Source of the DNA: Methanobacteriota archaeon | GTDB lineage: Archaea; Thermoplasmatota; Thermoplasmata; Lutacidiplasmatales; UBA184 | Assembly: GCA_013290045.1 (NCBI GenBank) | Contig: JABCYU010000006.1 | Coordinates: 1-36,866 of the forward strand | DNA: 36,866 nucleotides | Direction of reading: 5' to 3' | Shown here: in pieces, positions 1-8,605 of the stretch | Layout: each line of letters opens with the position of its first letter | Numbering within the stretch: position 1 is the first letter of the stretch | Notes under the pieces: generated by a model | The model's database searches: none | Told to the model about the DNA's origin: nothing | Seen by the model: only the letters and a program-made list of their open reading frames with translations | Translations under genes and position numbers: made by a program

Positions 1-1
1 A

Positions 2-3000
2 CGTCGATCCGGTCGCCGCCAGGAACTGCTCGTACTGCTGTCCGGAGCCGACCGGGACCAGCTGCGTGGTGTTGACGCTCGGCGTGAACGTCGCTCCGTC
101 GGGGACCACGACGGAGTAGTGACCGCTCAGCGCGGTGACGGGGATCGCGATCCCGTAGGGGCCGGTCAGCGTGAACTCGAAGCTGGCGTTCAGCGGGCCC
201 CCCGAGGGCATCGTGAGGTTGCCGGAGAGCGTCGACCCGCTTGGGATGAGGGAGATCGGGATCTTGATCTTCCCCGTGGCGTTGATCGTCGTCGTGCCGA
301 TCGTCGCGTACGTCCGATTCCCCGCCTGGGCGACGGCGTAGACCTGGTAGCCGCCCGGCGCCGCGTAGAATCGCCCCTCGAAGGTCGCGCCGTTGACGGT
401 GAGGTTCATCTGCGCGGAGTGGAGATGGAGCGTCACCGACGAGTTGGTGACGTTCCCCGGGAGGTCCAGATCGCCGGTCGATAGGACCTGGCGGAGCACG
501 ATCAACGTGATGTTCGTCTGCTGCGAACCGAAGGGTATGACGGCGTAGCCGGTCGCCGCTGGCAGATAGAGCGCCGAGCCGTTCGGAACCGTCGCGAACG
601 CGGTGATCCGATAGCTCCCCGGGTGGACGGTGAGGGCGAAGGTGGGACCCCCGGTCGCGAAGACGCTCTGGGCGGTGGAGCTGTTCGCCGTGAGGTTCAG
701 CGATAAGGAGCTCCCGGTCGGCAGCCCGACGACTTGGACGCTCACGGGAACCTGATCGACGGTGAGCGGGACGGCGGTGAGCGCCCCCACCGTGCTCGGG
801 GAAAGCCCGCAGCTGGAATAGGGGGCATACCCCACCGCGTTCACCCCGACGCAGTAGGTGGAAGAAGTAGGGAGCGTCCCCGGGAGAACGAAGCTGACGT
901 TGCCCGTTGAGTTCGACAGCGTCGAGACGATCGCGCCGCCGGTCGTCGAGACGGTGACCACGGCGCGGACCGCCGGGTAGTATCCGGTCGATCCGGAGAA
1001 GGTCGCCAGGCCGACGACCGCGCTCAACCGGATCCCCGGGACGAGCGTCAGATCGAGCTCCTGCGAGGCCGCTCGCAACGTCACCGTGGTGAGCTGGGCG
1101 TAGGTGGTCCGGGCGCTGCCGAGCCCCTGCGCGGCGAGCACCGTGTAGCTTCCCGCGGGGAGCCAGTCGACATAGCTCGAGGAGCCGTTCGAGAACGTCG
1201 AGGTCTGGTCGCCGCGCGCGTTGTAGACCGACACGAGCGTCGGCGCGGTCCCCACGGAGGTCGTGGGCGCGTGGATCCCCCCGTAGAGCTCCACGGCGGG
1301 GGAGATGAACAGCGGAGGGAGCGGGAATCCGCCCGGATTCGCCGTGACGTAGGCGTCCTCGAACCCGGCCTCGAGCGTCGATCCGACCAACCCGAGGCCG
1401 TAGACCGAGTAGTTGCCGACGGGGAGGACGGCCGTGATCGTTCCATCGGCGCCCGTGACGTACGTCGTGGAGTTCGTCGAGGTCGGCGTCGTGCCGCTAC
1501 CGGGGACCGGCCCGACCGTCGTCGTGTTGCTCGATTTGCCGCTCGAGTTCGTCGTGCTGGTCTCGGCCTCGAGGGCAAAGTTGGGCGTCGTCGAGAACCG
1601 AACGGGGAACCCGGCGACCGGATTGCCGGCCGCGACGACGGTCAGGACGACGGACTCGACGGGGACGAGGGTGAGGTTGAGCTTCACGCGGCCCCCGGCC
1701 GAGGAGATCGGGATCGCCACGCCCGCCGACGCCTCGCTCCCGCGGCTCGCAGAGACGGAGTAGTTGCCGGGGACGAGGTTGCCGATCAGGAACCCGCCGG
1801 TCCCGTTGGTGGTCGTCGTCCCGACGACGGCGCCGGAGGAGGAGACGACCTTCACCGTCGCCCCCTGGGCCGAGCTCCGATCGGCGAACAACGCGACCCC
1901 GAAGACCTGGCCGGGGCGCAGCGCGGTGGTCTGGTTCACGACCTGGCCGGGGAGGGCGTAGACCTTCGACTCGCTGAAGTTCGCGCCCTGGAGCACCACG
2001 GAGAAATTGTAGACGCCCGCGGGGATGTTCGGGAAGTCGAACGCGCCGCTCGCGTCGGCGATCGCCCGGTGGGTCGACAGCCCCTGGCCCCACAGTTCGA
2101 CGGACGCGCCGGCGGCCAGCGGGTCCAGGTGGGGGATGTAGCTGGAGTTGTTCGCCGCATTCCAGTAGACGAACCCCTGCACCGTTGACGGCGGGAGGAC
2201 GATGGGGCGCACGACCGTGGGCGCGTCGAGCGAGAGGCCGAAGGCGTTGGGGACGAACAGATGGACCGTCCCGAGATGGCTGGTCCCGGCCTGCGAGAGG
2301 CCGTCGAGGGGGCCGGCGGTGACGTTGACGGTGTCGTTTCCGGGAGGCAGGACGACCGAGTAGGCTCCCGTCGAGCTCGTGATCGTCGTCATGTGGGGGA
2401 TCCCCCAGCTATCGTAGACCGTGACGCGCGCCGAGCTGACCGGGGTCCCGTCGGGGAGCTGGACGGTACCCGTCATCGGCTGTCCGGGGAAGTACTCCAG
2501 CATCGTTTCGCCGCCCTGGAAGTAGGCGCTCGGAGAGGTGTCCGCCGTGCCGTTGTGCGCCTTGGCCATCGCGACGGCCGTCGGCAGGTTCGCGGCGCTG
2601 AAGCAGCCCGGATGGGCGTTCGGGTTCGCGTAGGGGCAGTAGTACGCCGTCCGGTAGACGATCTGGAAGTGCTGGAGCATCCAGCCGGGTTCGATCGGGG
2701 AAGAGGCTGCCGCCCCCGTGACCCCGGGGATCCCGCCACCGGCCCCGATCTGGGTGCCGTTGTAGCCGATGAAGATGTGGTAGATCATCGTGTGGTAGAA
2801 CGCCGGAAGCCAGTTGATGTTGTACTGGGCGACGGCGATCCCCGGCGGGACGTGGTTGACGGGGTAGGTATTGCCGTCCGAGCCGAGGGCGCTCAGCGTA
2901 TAGTACGCCGTGGCGGCGCCGTCACCCCCGATGGCCCGGTCGGTGAGGTCCGCCGGGGCGTAGAAGATGCCGGTGTTGCTGCCCGAGAATGGGAACAGAC

Positions 3001-5188
3001 GGTTGTCGACCATCGCGTAGCGGATCGACCAGCCCGTGTACGCCTGGACGTCGTTGTAGATCACCGACGATTGGTTGGTCCCCTGGCTCCCGAGGAAGTA
3101 GGAAACGGAATCGTAGAGCGCGTTGGGGGCGTCGAGGTGCGAGGGGTCCACGGCGACATAGCGCTCCGGGTGCGCGATCACGAGGGGGATGTCGTTCGAG
3201 CTGTTGACCATCAGCGTATGCAAGGTGGTCAGGTTGACCCCGTCCCGGGCGAGGATCTGGTTGAGGGCGGCCGGTAGGTAGGGGTCGGCCGAGCGTTTCT
3301 GCTCGGCCACGAGGAGCGTGGTGGTCAGGATGCCGATCGCCTGGCTCTCGTTCTGCGAGAGCAGGAAGTTGCCGGCCGGGTCGATGCCGTTCTGGAAGTT
3401 GTCCGCGACGGTCGGATGCAACCCTTGGCTCGCCGCCTGGAATCCGTAGTCCCACCAGCTGACGAACGCGGGGCGCTGCGGAGCCGGAAGGTTCTGATCC
3501 TGCTGGGCGAGCCAGTTGTACCCGGCCTCGTCGTACTGGTTCGGCGTGTCGAGCTGGGTGCCCGCGGCGCCGAGGTAGAAGCTCGTCGCATTGCTCGCCG
3601 AGGTCCGCAATACGGTCGGCAGGCTGTTGAAGATCTGCTGGTTGTACGTGCTCTTCTGGTTGTACGGGATCCCGGCGTCGATCGCGTACCAGACGTTGGG
3701 CAGGAGGATCCCGACGACCAGGACGAGGATGAGGATGTGCCGAGCCTTGATCGACTTGCGGAACGCCGTGAACTGGCTGCGCCGGTCCGAGAGCGACGCG
3801 ACGTTGCGGCGCAGCTTCGAGTAGCTGCCGATGTCCAACGCGCGGACGATCGCCTCGGCCGGCAGCAAGGAGAACGCGGCCGACCCCAGGAAGAAGAATT
3901 TAGCGGCCGAGACCGGCAGGTAGATCGAGATCACCGCGAAGACGAGGAACATCAGCTGCGGGCGACGGAACCGTCCTCGGATGAGCGCCCAGACGAGGAG
4001 CCCCAGCCCGACGAAGGCGAGGAAGAACGTCACGACGCCGTAGCCGAGGATCAGCGCGTCGATGCTGGGAGCCTGCGCCTCGGCAACGGTCGAGTAGACG
4101 AGCGTCTTGACGAAGTAGCCCTGCCCCGTGATGATGTTGGTGAAATCGTTCTTGTCGAGGAAGTAGAGCGCCCCGACGACGGCGGCGCCCACGCCGGCCA
4201 GCACCGGTATCGACACGACCCAGGGCTGGTCGCGGAGCATCAGGAACGGGAGGAGGACGAGGAGCGCCCCGAAGAAGATCAAGAGAGGCAGGTTGAACCA
4301 GCCGGCGAACAGCCCCTGGGGGACATAGTAGGGCACCGCCATCGGGAAGCCGACCAGCCCGACGATCCACGTGGCGACGTACAGGCCGAACGAGTCCACC
4401 CGGCGGATCCGTTCGATGATCATCGCCAGCACCACGAAGACGACGATCGCCGAGACGACGAACGAGTACCCCTGCCAGGCGAGCGCCACGGAACCGAAGC
4501 AGACGCCCGTGAAGACCGCCCATTTCACCGCGTTCCGCTCGACGCGGAGGAAGGCGCGTAGCCCCGCCCAGACCTGTCGGGGTTGCCGGTAGTCGTCGAC
4601 CCAACGTCGGGAGCCGACGGCCCGGACCGTCCGAAGGTAACCGTAGACGGTGAGCAGGATGAAGAACGTGTAGAACGAGAGATAGTTCGCGTACCCCAGC
4701 GTCGACGAATCGATGTTCGCCACGAGCAGGGGGTAGATCATCGCGGCGACCAGGCCCACGCGCCGCCCGCTGACCTCCCGGCCGATGAGATAGACCGGGA
4801 ACACCCCGAGCGCCGCCCAGATCGGACCCTGGGCATCGAGGAACCAGGCGGCCGCCACGCCGGCGTTCCCGTGGAAGAACGGGGCGAACAGGATCCCGAG
4901 GATCGCGTTCATCCAGTCGAACAGCGGCTCCCGCGGGTTCACCGCCCCGTTCGGGTAGTTCAGCAGGTTGTCGCGCACCAGGTTGTGGTGGTTGAGGACG
5001 ATGTACTCGGCGACCCGGGAGTGGTAGAACGAATCCGAGCCCCCTCCGTAGACGTACAGCGGACCCCATTGCTGGATCAGCGTGGCCATCCAGAGCGACC
5101 GGATCAGGATCGCCGACGTGAATGCGGTGAGCAGAATGACGACCGTCCAGATGTGACGGCGCCACCAGCTCGTTCCGGACGGATCCAT
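2..5188 (-). CDS. aglB: Oligosaccharyltransferase STT3/AglB-like protein with a very long repetitive exodomain (C-terminus truncated by left window edge)
   Basis: Reading the minus strand from ATG at 5188 gives MDPSGTSWWRRHIWTVVILLTAFTSAILIRSLWMATLIQQWGPLYVYGGGSDSFYHSRVAEYIV..., many TM segments, then the STT3 signature WWDYG (AFVSWWDYGFQAASQG, about 3445-3490). No stop was seen in the stretches I translated down to the window edge. The frame is missing from the ORF track, as expected for an ORF open to the edge. The C-terminal ~700+ aa are Ser/Thr/Asn-rich beta-sandwich-like (carboxypeptidase-regulatory/Ig-like) repeats. Confidence 0.88.
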   Translation of the reverse strand, partial: MDPSGTSWWRRHIWTVVILLTAFTSAILIRSLWMATLIQQWGPLYVYGGGSDSFYHSRVAEYIVLNHHNLVRDNLLNYPNGAVNPREPLFDWMNAILGILFAPFFHGNAGVAAAWFLDAQGPIWAALGVFPVYLIGREVSGRRVGLVAAMIYPLLVANIDSSTLGYANYLSFYTFFILLTVYGYLRTVRAVGSRRWVDDYRQPRQVWAGLRAFLRVERNAVKWAVFTGVCFGSVALAWQGYSFVVSAIVVFVVLAMIIERIRRVDSFGLYVATWIVGLVGFPMAVPYYVPQGLFAGWFNLPLLIFFGALLVLLPFLMLRDQPWVVSIPVLAGVGAAVVGALYFLDKNDFTNIITGQGYFVKTLVYSTVAEAQAPSIDALILGYGVVTFFLAFVGLGLLVWALIRGRFRRPQLMFLVFAVISIYLPVSAAKFFFLGSAAFSLLPAEAIVRALDIGSYSKLRRNVASLSDRRSQFTAFRKSIKARHILILVLVVGILLPNVWYAIDAGIPYNQKSTYNQQIFNSLPTVLRTSASNATSFYLGAAGTQLDTPNQYDEAGYNWLAQQDQNLPAPQRPAFVSWWDYGFQAASQGLHPTVADNFQNGIDPAGNFLLSQNESQAIGILTTTLLVAEQKRSADPYLPAALNQILARDGVNLTTLHTLMVNSSNDIPLVIAHPERYVAVDPSHLDAPNALYDSVSYFLGSQGTNQSSVIYNDVQAYTGWSIRYAMVDNRLFPFSGSNTGIFYAPADLTDRAIGGDGAATAYYTLSALGSDGNTYPVNHVPPGIAVAQYNINWLPAFYHTMIYHIFIGYNGTQIGAGGGIPGVTGAAASSPIEPGWMLQHFQIVYRTAYYCPYANPNAHPGCFSAANLPTAVAMAKAHNGTADTSPSAYFQGGETMLEYFPGQPMTGTVQLPDGTPVSSARVTVYDSWGIPHMTTITSSTGAYSVVLPPGNDTVNVTAGPLDGLSQAGTSHLGTVHLFVPNAFGLSLDAPTVVRPIVLPPSTVQGFVYWNAANNSSYIPHLDPLAAGASVELWGQGLSTHRAIADASGAFDFPNIPAGVYNFSVVLQGANFSESKVYALPGQVVNQTTALRPGQVFGVALFADRSSAQGATVKVVSSSGAVVGTTTTNGTGGFLIGNLVPGNYSVSASRGSEASAGVAIPISSAGGRVKLNLTLVPVESVVLTVVAAGNPVAGFPVRFSTTPNFALEAETSTTNSSGKSSNTTTVGPVPGSGTTPTSTNSTTYVTGADGTITAVLPVGNYSVYGLGLVGSTLEAGFEDAYVTANPGGFPLPPLFISPAVELYGGIHAPTTSVGTAPTLVSVYNARGDQTSTFSNGSSSYVDWLPAGSYTVLAAQGLGSARTTYAQLTTVTLRAASQELDLTLVPGIRLSAVVGLATFSGSTGYYPAVRAVVTVSTTGGAIVSTLSNSTGNVSFVLPGTLPTSSTYCVGVNAVGYAPYSSCGLSPSTVGALTAVPLTVDQVPVSVQVVGLPTGSSLSLNLTANSSTAQSVFATGGPTFALTVHPGSYRITAFATVPNGSALYLPAATGYAVIPFGSQQTNITLIVLRQVLSTGDLDLPGNVTNSSVTLHLHSAQMNLTVNGATFEGRFYAAPGGYQVYAVAQAGNRTYATIGTTTINATGKIKIPISLIPSGSTLSGNLTMPSGGPLNASFEFTLTGPYGIAIPVTALSGHYSVVVPDGATFTPSVNTTQLVPVGSGQQYEQFLAATGST

Positions 5189-5231
5189 CGGCCTGCGGCT
5201 CCCCTCGTGAACCGCGCGCGAGACCAAGGGG

Positions 5232-5245
5232 GCCTATTTATAGGC
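5232..5245 (-). promoter_or_regulatory. Archaeal TATA box upstream of aglB-like gene
   Basis: GCCTATTTATAGGC: near-palindromic TATA element (arms GCCTAT/ATAGGC) about 45 nt upstream of the aglB ATG. Confidence 0.6.
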
Positions 5246-5279
5246 TTCACACCCGGAGGGAGCCACCGGCCCTCGGTGG

Positions 5280-5774
5280 CTACGGTTGGGCGCGGAACCG
5301 GTAGAAAACGCGGCCATCCGGCACGTCGAACGGCTCGACGGAGACGCTCATCCCGATCTCGCATCCGTCCCAGGGTCGGCCGACGATGCGGCCGAACAAA
5401 CGGAGCGCGACCCCCTCGAGATCGACAAGGCCGACGACGAACGGAACGTCCGACTCCATCCCGAGCGGGGCGCCCGCCAGAACGGCGCTGAAAGCGTAGA
5501 CGGTGCCGCGCTTGGGGAGCTCGATCCACTCCATCTCTTCCCCGTGGCACGTGGGACAGACGACCCTCGGGGGCCACGCCATCGTCGCATCCCTCGGGCA
5601 CCGCGTCGTCGTGAGGCGACCGAGACGCAACTCGTCGAAGAACTTCGCGAGTCGGGTCTGACCGGCGTCCTCGAGGGGAAAGAAGTCGAGGAGGAACGGC
5701 GGGCGATCGTACGGAGGTTCCGGAGGGCCGGGCACCCGGCCCCCCGAACCTACCGTCGGGACCGCGCCGGCCAT
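5280..5774 (-). CDS. DUF35 OB-fold / acyl-CoA-associated zinc-ribbon protein (thiolase partner)
   Basis: 164 aa: ...RCPRDATMAWPPRVVCPTCHGEEMEWIELPKRGTVYAFSAVLAGAPLGMESDVPFVVGLVDLEG..., a typical rubredoxin-like + OB-fold DUF35 arrangement; start directly abuts the thiolase stop. Confidence 0.85.
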   Translation of the reverse strand: MAGAVPTVGSGGRVPGPPEPPYDRPPFLLDFFPLEDAGQTRLAKFFDELRLGRLTTTRCPRDATMAWPPRVVCPTCHGEEMEWIELPKRGTVYAFSAVLAGAPLGMESDVPFVVGLVDLEGVALRLFGRIVGRPWDGCEIGMSVSVEPFDVPDGRVFYRFRAQP

Positions 5775-6956
5775 CTAGCCCCCCCGTTGGTAGATCATCA
5801 TCGAGTGGACGTTGGCGCTCCCGGAGAGGTTGTGGACCAGCGCCCAGTTCGGATCCGGTACCTGACGCGCGGCCGGGACCCGGTGGGCGAACTGGTCGAA
5901 CACCTCGACGGCCTGCGCGATCCCCGTGGCTCCGAGGGGGTGGCCGCAGCCGAGCAACCCCCCGCGCGGGTTCACGACGATCTTCCCCCCGAGGTCCGAC
6001 GAACCGTCGGCGGCGAACGCGCCACCCGCCCCCGGGGGGCAGAGGCCCAGCGCCTCGTACTCGATGATCTCGGAGATCGAGAAGCAGTCGTGGAGCTCGG
6101 CCATGTCGAGGTCCCCGACGCTGATGTGGGCGCTACGGAACGCTTCGTCGGCCGCCTTGCGCATCCCCGTCCACTCGGTGAGCGAGCCGGCGTTCGCGAG
6201 GTTGTGGAAGTCCGAGTACTGCCCGGAGCCGCGGATCCAAGCGGGCGTGTCGGTGTAGCCGCGGACGAGCTCGCGCGCGGCGAGCACCACGGCCGCCGCC
6301 CCATCGGTCATCGACGAGCAGTCGCCGAGACGAAGCGGGGGGGAAACGAGCGGAAGGCGCAGGAGCTTCTCGGTCGAGAAGACCTTCTCGTGGAACTGCG
6401 CGTTCGGGTTGGAGTTGGCGAACCGATGGTTCTTCGCTGAGACGGCCGCCATCTGCTCGGCCGTCGTTCCGTGCTCGAGCATGTGGCGCTGGGCCACCAT
6501 GGCGAAGAACGGGGGCGCCGTCGCCCCGTGGGCCCCGTCCCACGGACGGTCCATGACGCACGCCATCGACGTGTTCGCCTCGGCCATCGACGGCAGGTTC
6601 ATCTTCTCGACGCCGACCGCCACCGCGACGTCGGAGAGCCCGGAGGCGATCGCGGCGTAGGCGGAGCGGATCGCCGACTGTCCCGAGGCGCACGCGAGCT
6701 CGGTCCGCTGCAGGATGCGGCGGGGAGCGAGGCCCATCTGCTCGGCGGCGAGGGGAGCGACGTGCGACTGGAACGCGAACCGTTCGGGCTCCGCCGCCCC
6801 GACGAACAGCGAATCGACGTCCTTCGCATCGAGCCCCGGCACCGCCCGGAACAGTTGCGCCCCGGCCTCCTGGGCGAGCTCGGGCCACGTCGCGGCGCGG
6901 AGGCCGAACTTCGTCGTGGCCCCCCCGACGACGGCGACCTCGCGGAGCTCGGTCAT
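5775..6956 (-). CDS. SCP2-type thiolase (acetyl-CoA acetyltransferase family), catalytic motifs intact
   Basis: 393 aa; ELACASGQ nucleophile motif, ELHDCFS motif, GCGHPLGATG motif; overlaps upstream LeuB-like gene by ATGA. Confidence 0.9.
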   Translation of the reverse strand: MTELREVAVVGGATTKFGLRAATWPELAQEAGAQLFRAVPGLDAKDVDSLFVGAAEPERFAFQSHVAPLAAEQMGLAPRRILQRTELACASGQSAIRSAYAAIASGLSDVAVAVGVEKMNLPSMAEANTSMACVMDRPWDGAHGATAPPFFAMVAQRHMLEHGTTAEQMAAVSAKNHRFANSNPNAQFHEKVFSTEKLLRLPLVSPPLRLGDCSSMTDGAAAVVLAARELVRGYTDTPAWIRGSGQYSDFHNLANAGSLTEWTGMRKAADEAFRSAHISVGDLDMAELHDCFSISEIIEYEALGLCPPGAGGAFAADGSSDLGGKIVVNPRGGLLGCGHPLGATGIAQAVEVFDQFAHRVPAARQVPDPNWALVHNLSGSANVHSMMIYQRGG

Positions 6957-8086
6957 GCGGCCTCACCTCGGACCGCGGTCAGGACGGCGTCCCCCGCCCC
7001 CGTGGTCGATATCGGTCCCCCCTGGTCGTAGGTCCGCGCGGAGCCTGCGGCGATCACCCGGCCGAGCGCCCGTTCGAGGCGGTCCGCTTGGCGCGTCATC
7101 CGAGCGTCCCCGTGGCGCTCGCCGAGCCAGCGCAACATCATCTCGACGGCGAAGAACGTAGCGAACGGGTTCACCTGGTCCTTCCCGGCGTACTTCGGCG
7201 CGCTTCCGTGGACCGGTTCGAACATCCCGTGCTCGGTCCCGATATTGCCGCCGGCCGCGAAGCCCATCCCGCCCTGCAATACCGAGGCGAGGTCGGTGAT
7301 GATGTCGCCCATCATGTTCGTGGAGACCACCACATCGTAGTGCTCCGGGTTCCGGACCACCCACTGGGTGAACGCGTCGACGTAGGCGTAGTCCCGCTCG
7401 ATCTCGGGGTACTCCGTCGCCACGCGATCGAACGTCTCCCGGAAGAACCGGCACCCCTCGAGCACGTTCGACTTGTCGACGCACGTGACGCGCTTCTTCC
7501 CGTCCTCCGGGGCCCCTCGGGAGCGTCGGCGGGCGAGTTCGAAGGCGTAGCGGATGACGCGCTCCGCCCCCTTGCGGGTGATGACGCGCGTGTCGATCGC
7601 CACCTCGGTCCCCTCCCCACGGGTCAGGCGGCCGTGGGCCGGCGTGTAGAGCCCCTCGGTGTTCTCCCGGATGATCACCATGTCGACGTTCTTCGGAGAC
7701 CAGACCTGCTTGTACTCTCCGCTGATCCGGTGGAGGACCCCCGGGTACAGCCGACACGGACGAACGTTGGCGAACAGATCGAGCTGGCGTCGAAGCCCGA
7801 GGACGATCGAGGCCCCGGCGATCTCCCCGTTCGGCAGCGAGACGCCCGGCCAACCGACGGCGCCGAGCAGGATCGCGTCGGCCTGGCGGGCCGCCGTCTC
7901 GGCCTCCTCCGTCCACTCCCGGCCATGGGCCTGATAGTACTGCGCGCCCCCGGGATGCTCGGCGATCCGCCACGGCGCGCTATCCCCTTCGGCGAGGGTC
8001 TCCAACAGACGTCGGCCCTGTCGAACAACCTCGGGTCCCGTCCCGTCGCCCGGCAAGAGGACGAGGTCGTACGGGGCCCCGCTCAT
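6953..8086 (-). CDS. Isopropylmalate/homoisocitrate dehydrogenase-like decarboxylating dehydrogenase
   Basis: True start taken as ATG 8086 inside track ORF 6953..8599: MSGAPYDLVLLPGDGTGPEVV...MVIIRENTEGLYTPAHGR...TNMMGDIITDLASVLQGGMGFAAGGNIG...FEPVHGSAPKYAGK. Confidence 0.9.
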   Translation of the reverse strand: MSGAPYDLVLLPGDGTGPEVVRQGRRLLETLAEGDSAPWRIAEHPGGAQYYQAHGREWTEEAETAARQADAILLGAVGWPGVSLPNGEIAGASIVLGLRRQLDLFANVRPCRLYPGVLHRISGEYKQVWSPKNVDMVIIRENTEGLYTPAHGRLTRGEGTEVAIDTRVITRKGAERVIRYAFELARRRSRGAPEDGKKRVTCVDKSNVLEGCRFFRETFDRVATEYPEIERDYAYVDAFTQWVVRNPEHYDVVVSTNMMGDIITDLASVLQGGMGFAAGGNIGTEHGMFEPVHGSAPKYAGKDQVNPFATFFAVEMMLRWLGERHGDARMTRQADRLERALGRVIAAGSARTYDQGGPISTTGAGDAVLTAVRGEAA

Positions 8087-8595
8087 GCGCCGGCCTGCCC
8101 CGCCAGCTCGCGTCGTACCTTCTCGACCAGGCCGCCCGCATCGAGCAGCTCCAGGAGATGGGTAGGGAGGGGAGGGAATCGGATCTGCGTCCCGGTCCGC
8201 TCGTTGGTGACCGTTCCGCCGCGCATCTCGATGCGGGCGGGGTCCCCGTTCTCGAAGATCGCGCGAACGCCGCGGACCTCGATGGTCGGGAGGCCGAGGT
8301 TGATCGAGTTGCGGAAGAAGATGCGCGCGAACGTGTCGGCGACGATGGCGCCGACGCCGATCGCCCGAAGGGCTTGCGGGGCATGCTCCCGGCTGCTCCC
8401 GCAGCCGAAGTTCACCCCCGCGACGAGGATGTCCCCCGGCCGTGCGCCCTTCGCGAATTCGGGGAGCGCGATCTCGAAGACGTGCTTCTTGAGCTCGTTG
8501 GGATCGATGACCGTGAGGTACTTTCCGCTGATGATCCCGTCGGTATCGACGTCGTCGCCCAACGTCCAGACCCGGCCCCGGATGATCTCCTCCAC
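8083..8595 (-). CDS. leuD: 3-isopropylmalate dehydratase / homoaconitase small subunit
   Basis: 170 aa: MEEIIRGRVWTLGDDVDTDGIISGKYLTVIDP...FGCGSSREHAPQALRAIGVGAIVADTFARIFFRNSINLGLP; overlaps the dehydrogenase start. Confidence 0.92.
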   Translation of the reverse strand: MEEIIRGRVWTLGDDVDTDGIISGKYLTVIDPNELKKHVFEIALPEFAKGARPGDILVAGVNFGCGSSREHAPQALRAIGVGAIVADTFARIFFRNSINLGLPTIEVRGVRAIFENGDPARIEMRGGTVTNERTGTQIRFPPLPTHLLELLDAGGLVEKVRRELAGQAGA

Positions 8596-8605
8596 TCACG
8601 CCTCC

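Noticed and set aside
1271-4561. Many long plus- and minus-strand ORFs in the ORF track over the AglB region (e.g. 1271..2188, 2261..3277, 3416..4561, 3900..5165)
   Set aside because: Arg/Pro/Gly/Asp-rich shadow translations typical of high-GC DNA; the only frame giving a coherent STT3 protein plus repeats is the untracked minus frame from 5188.
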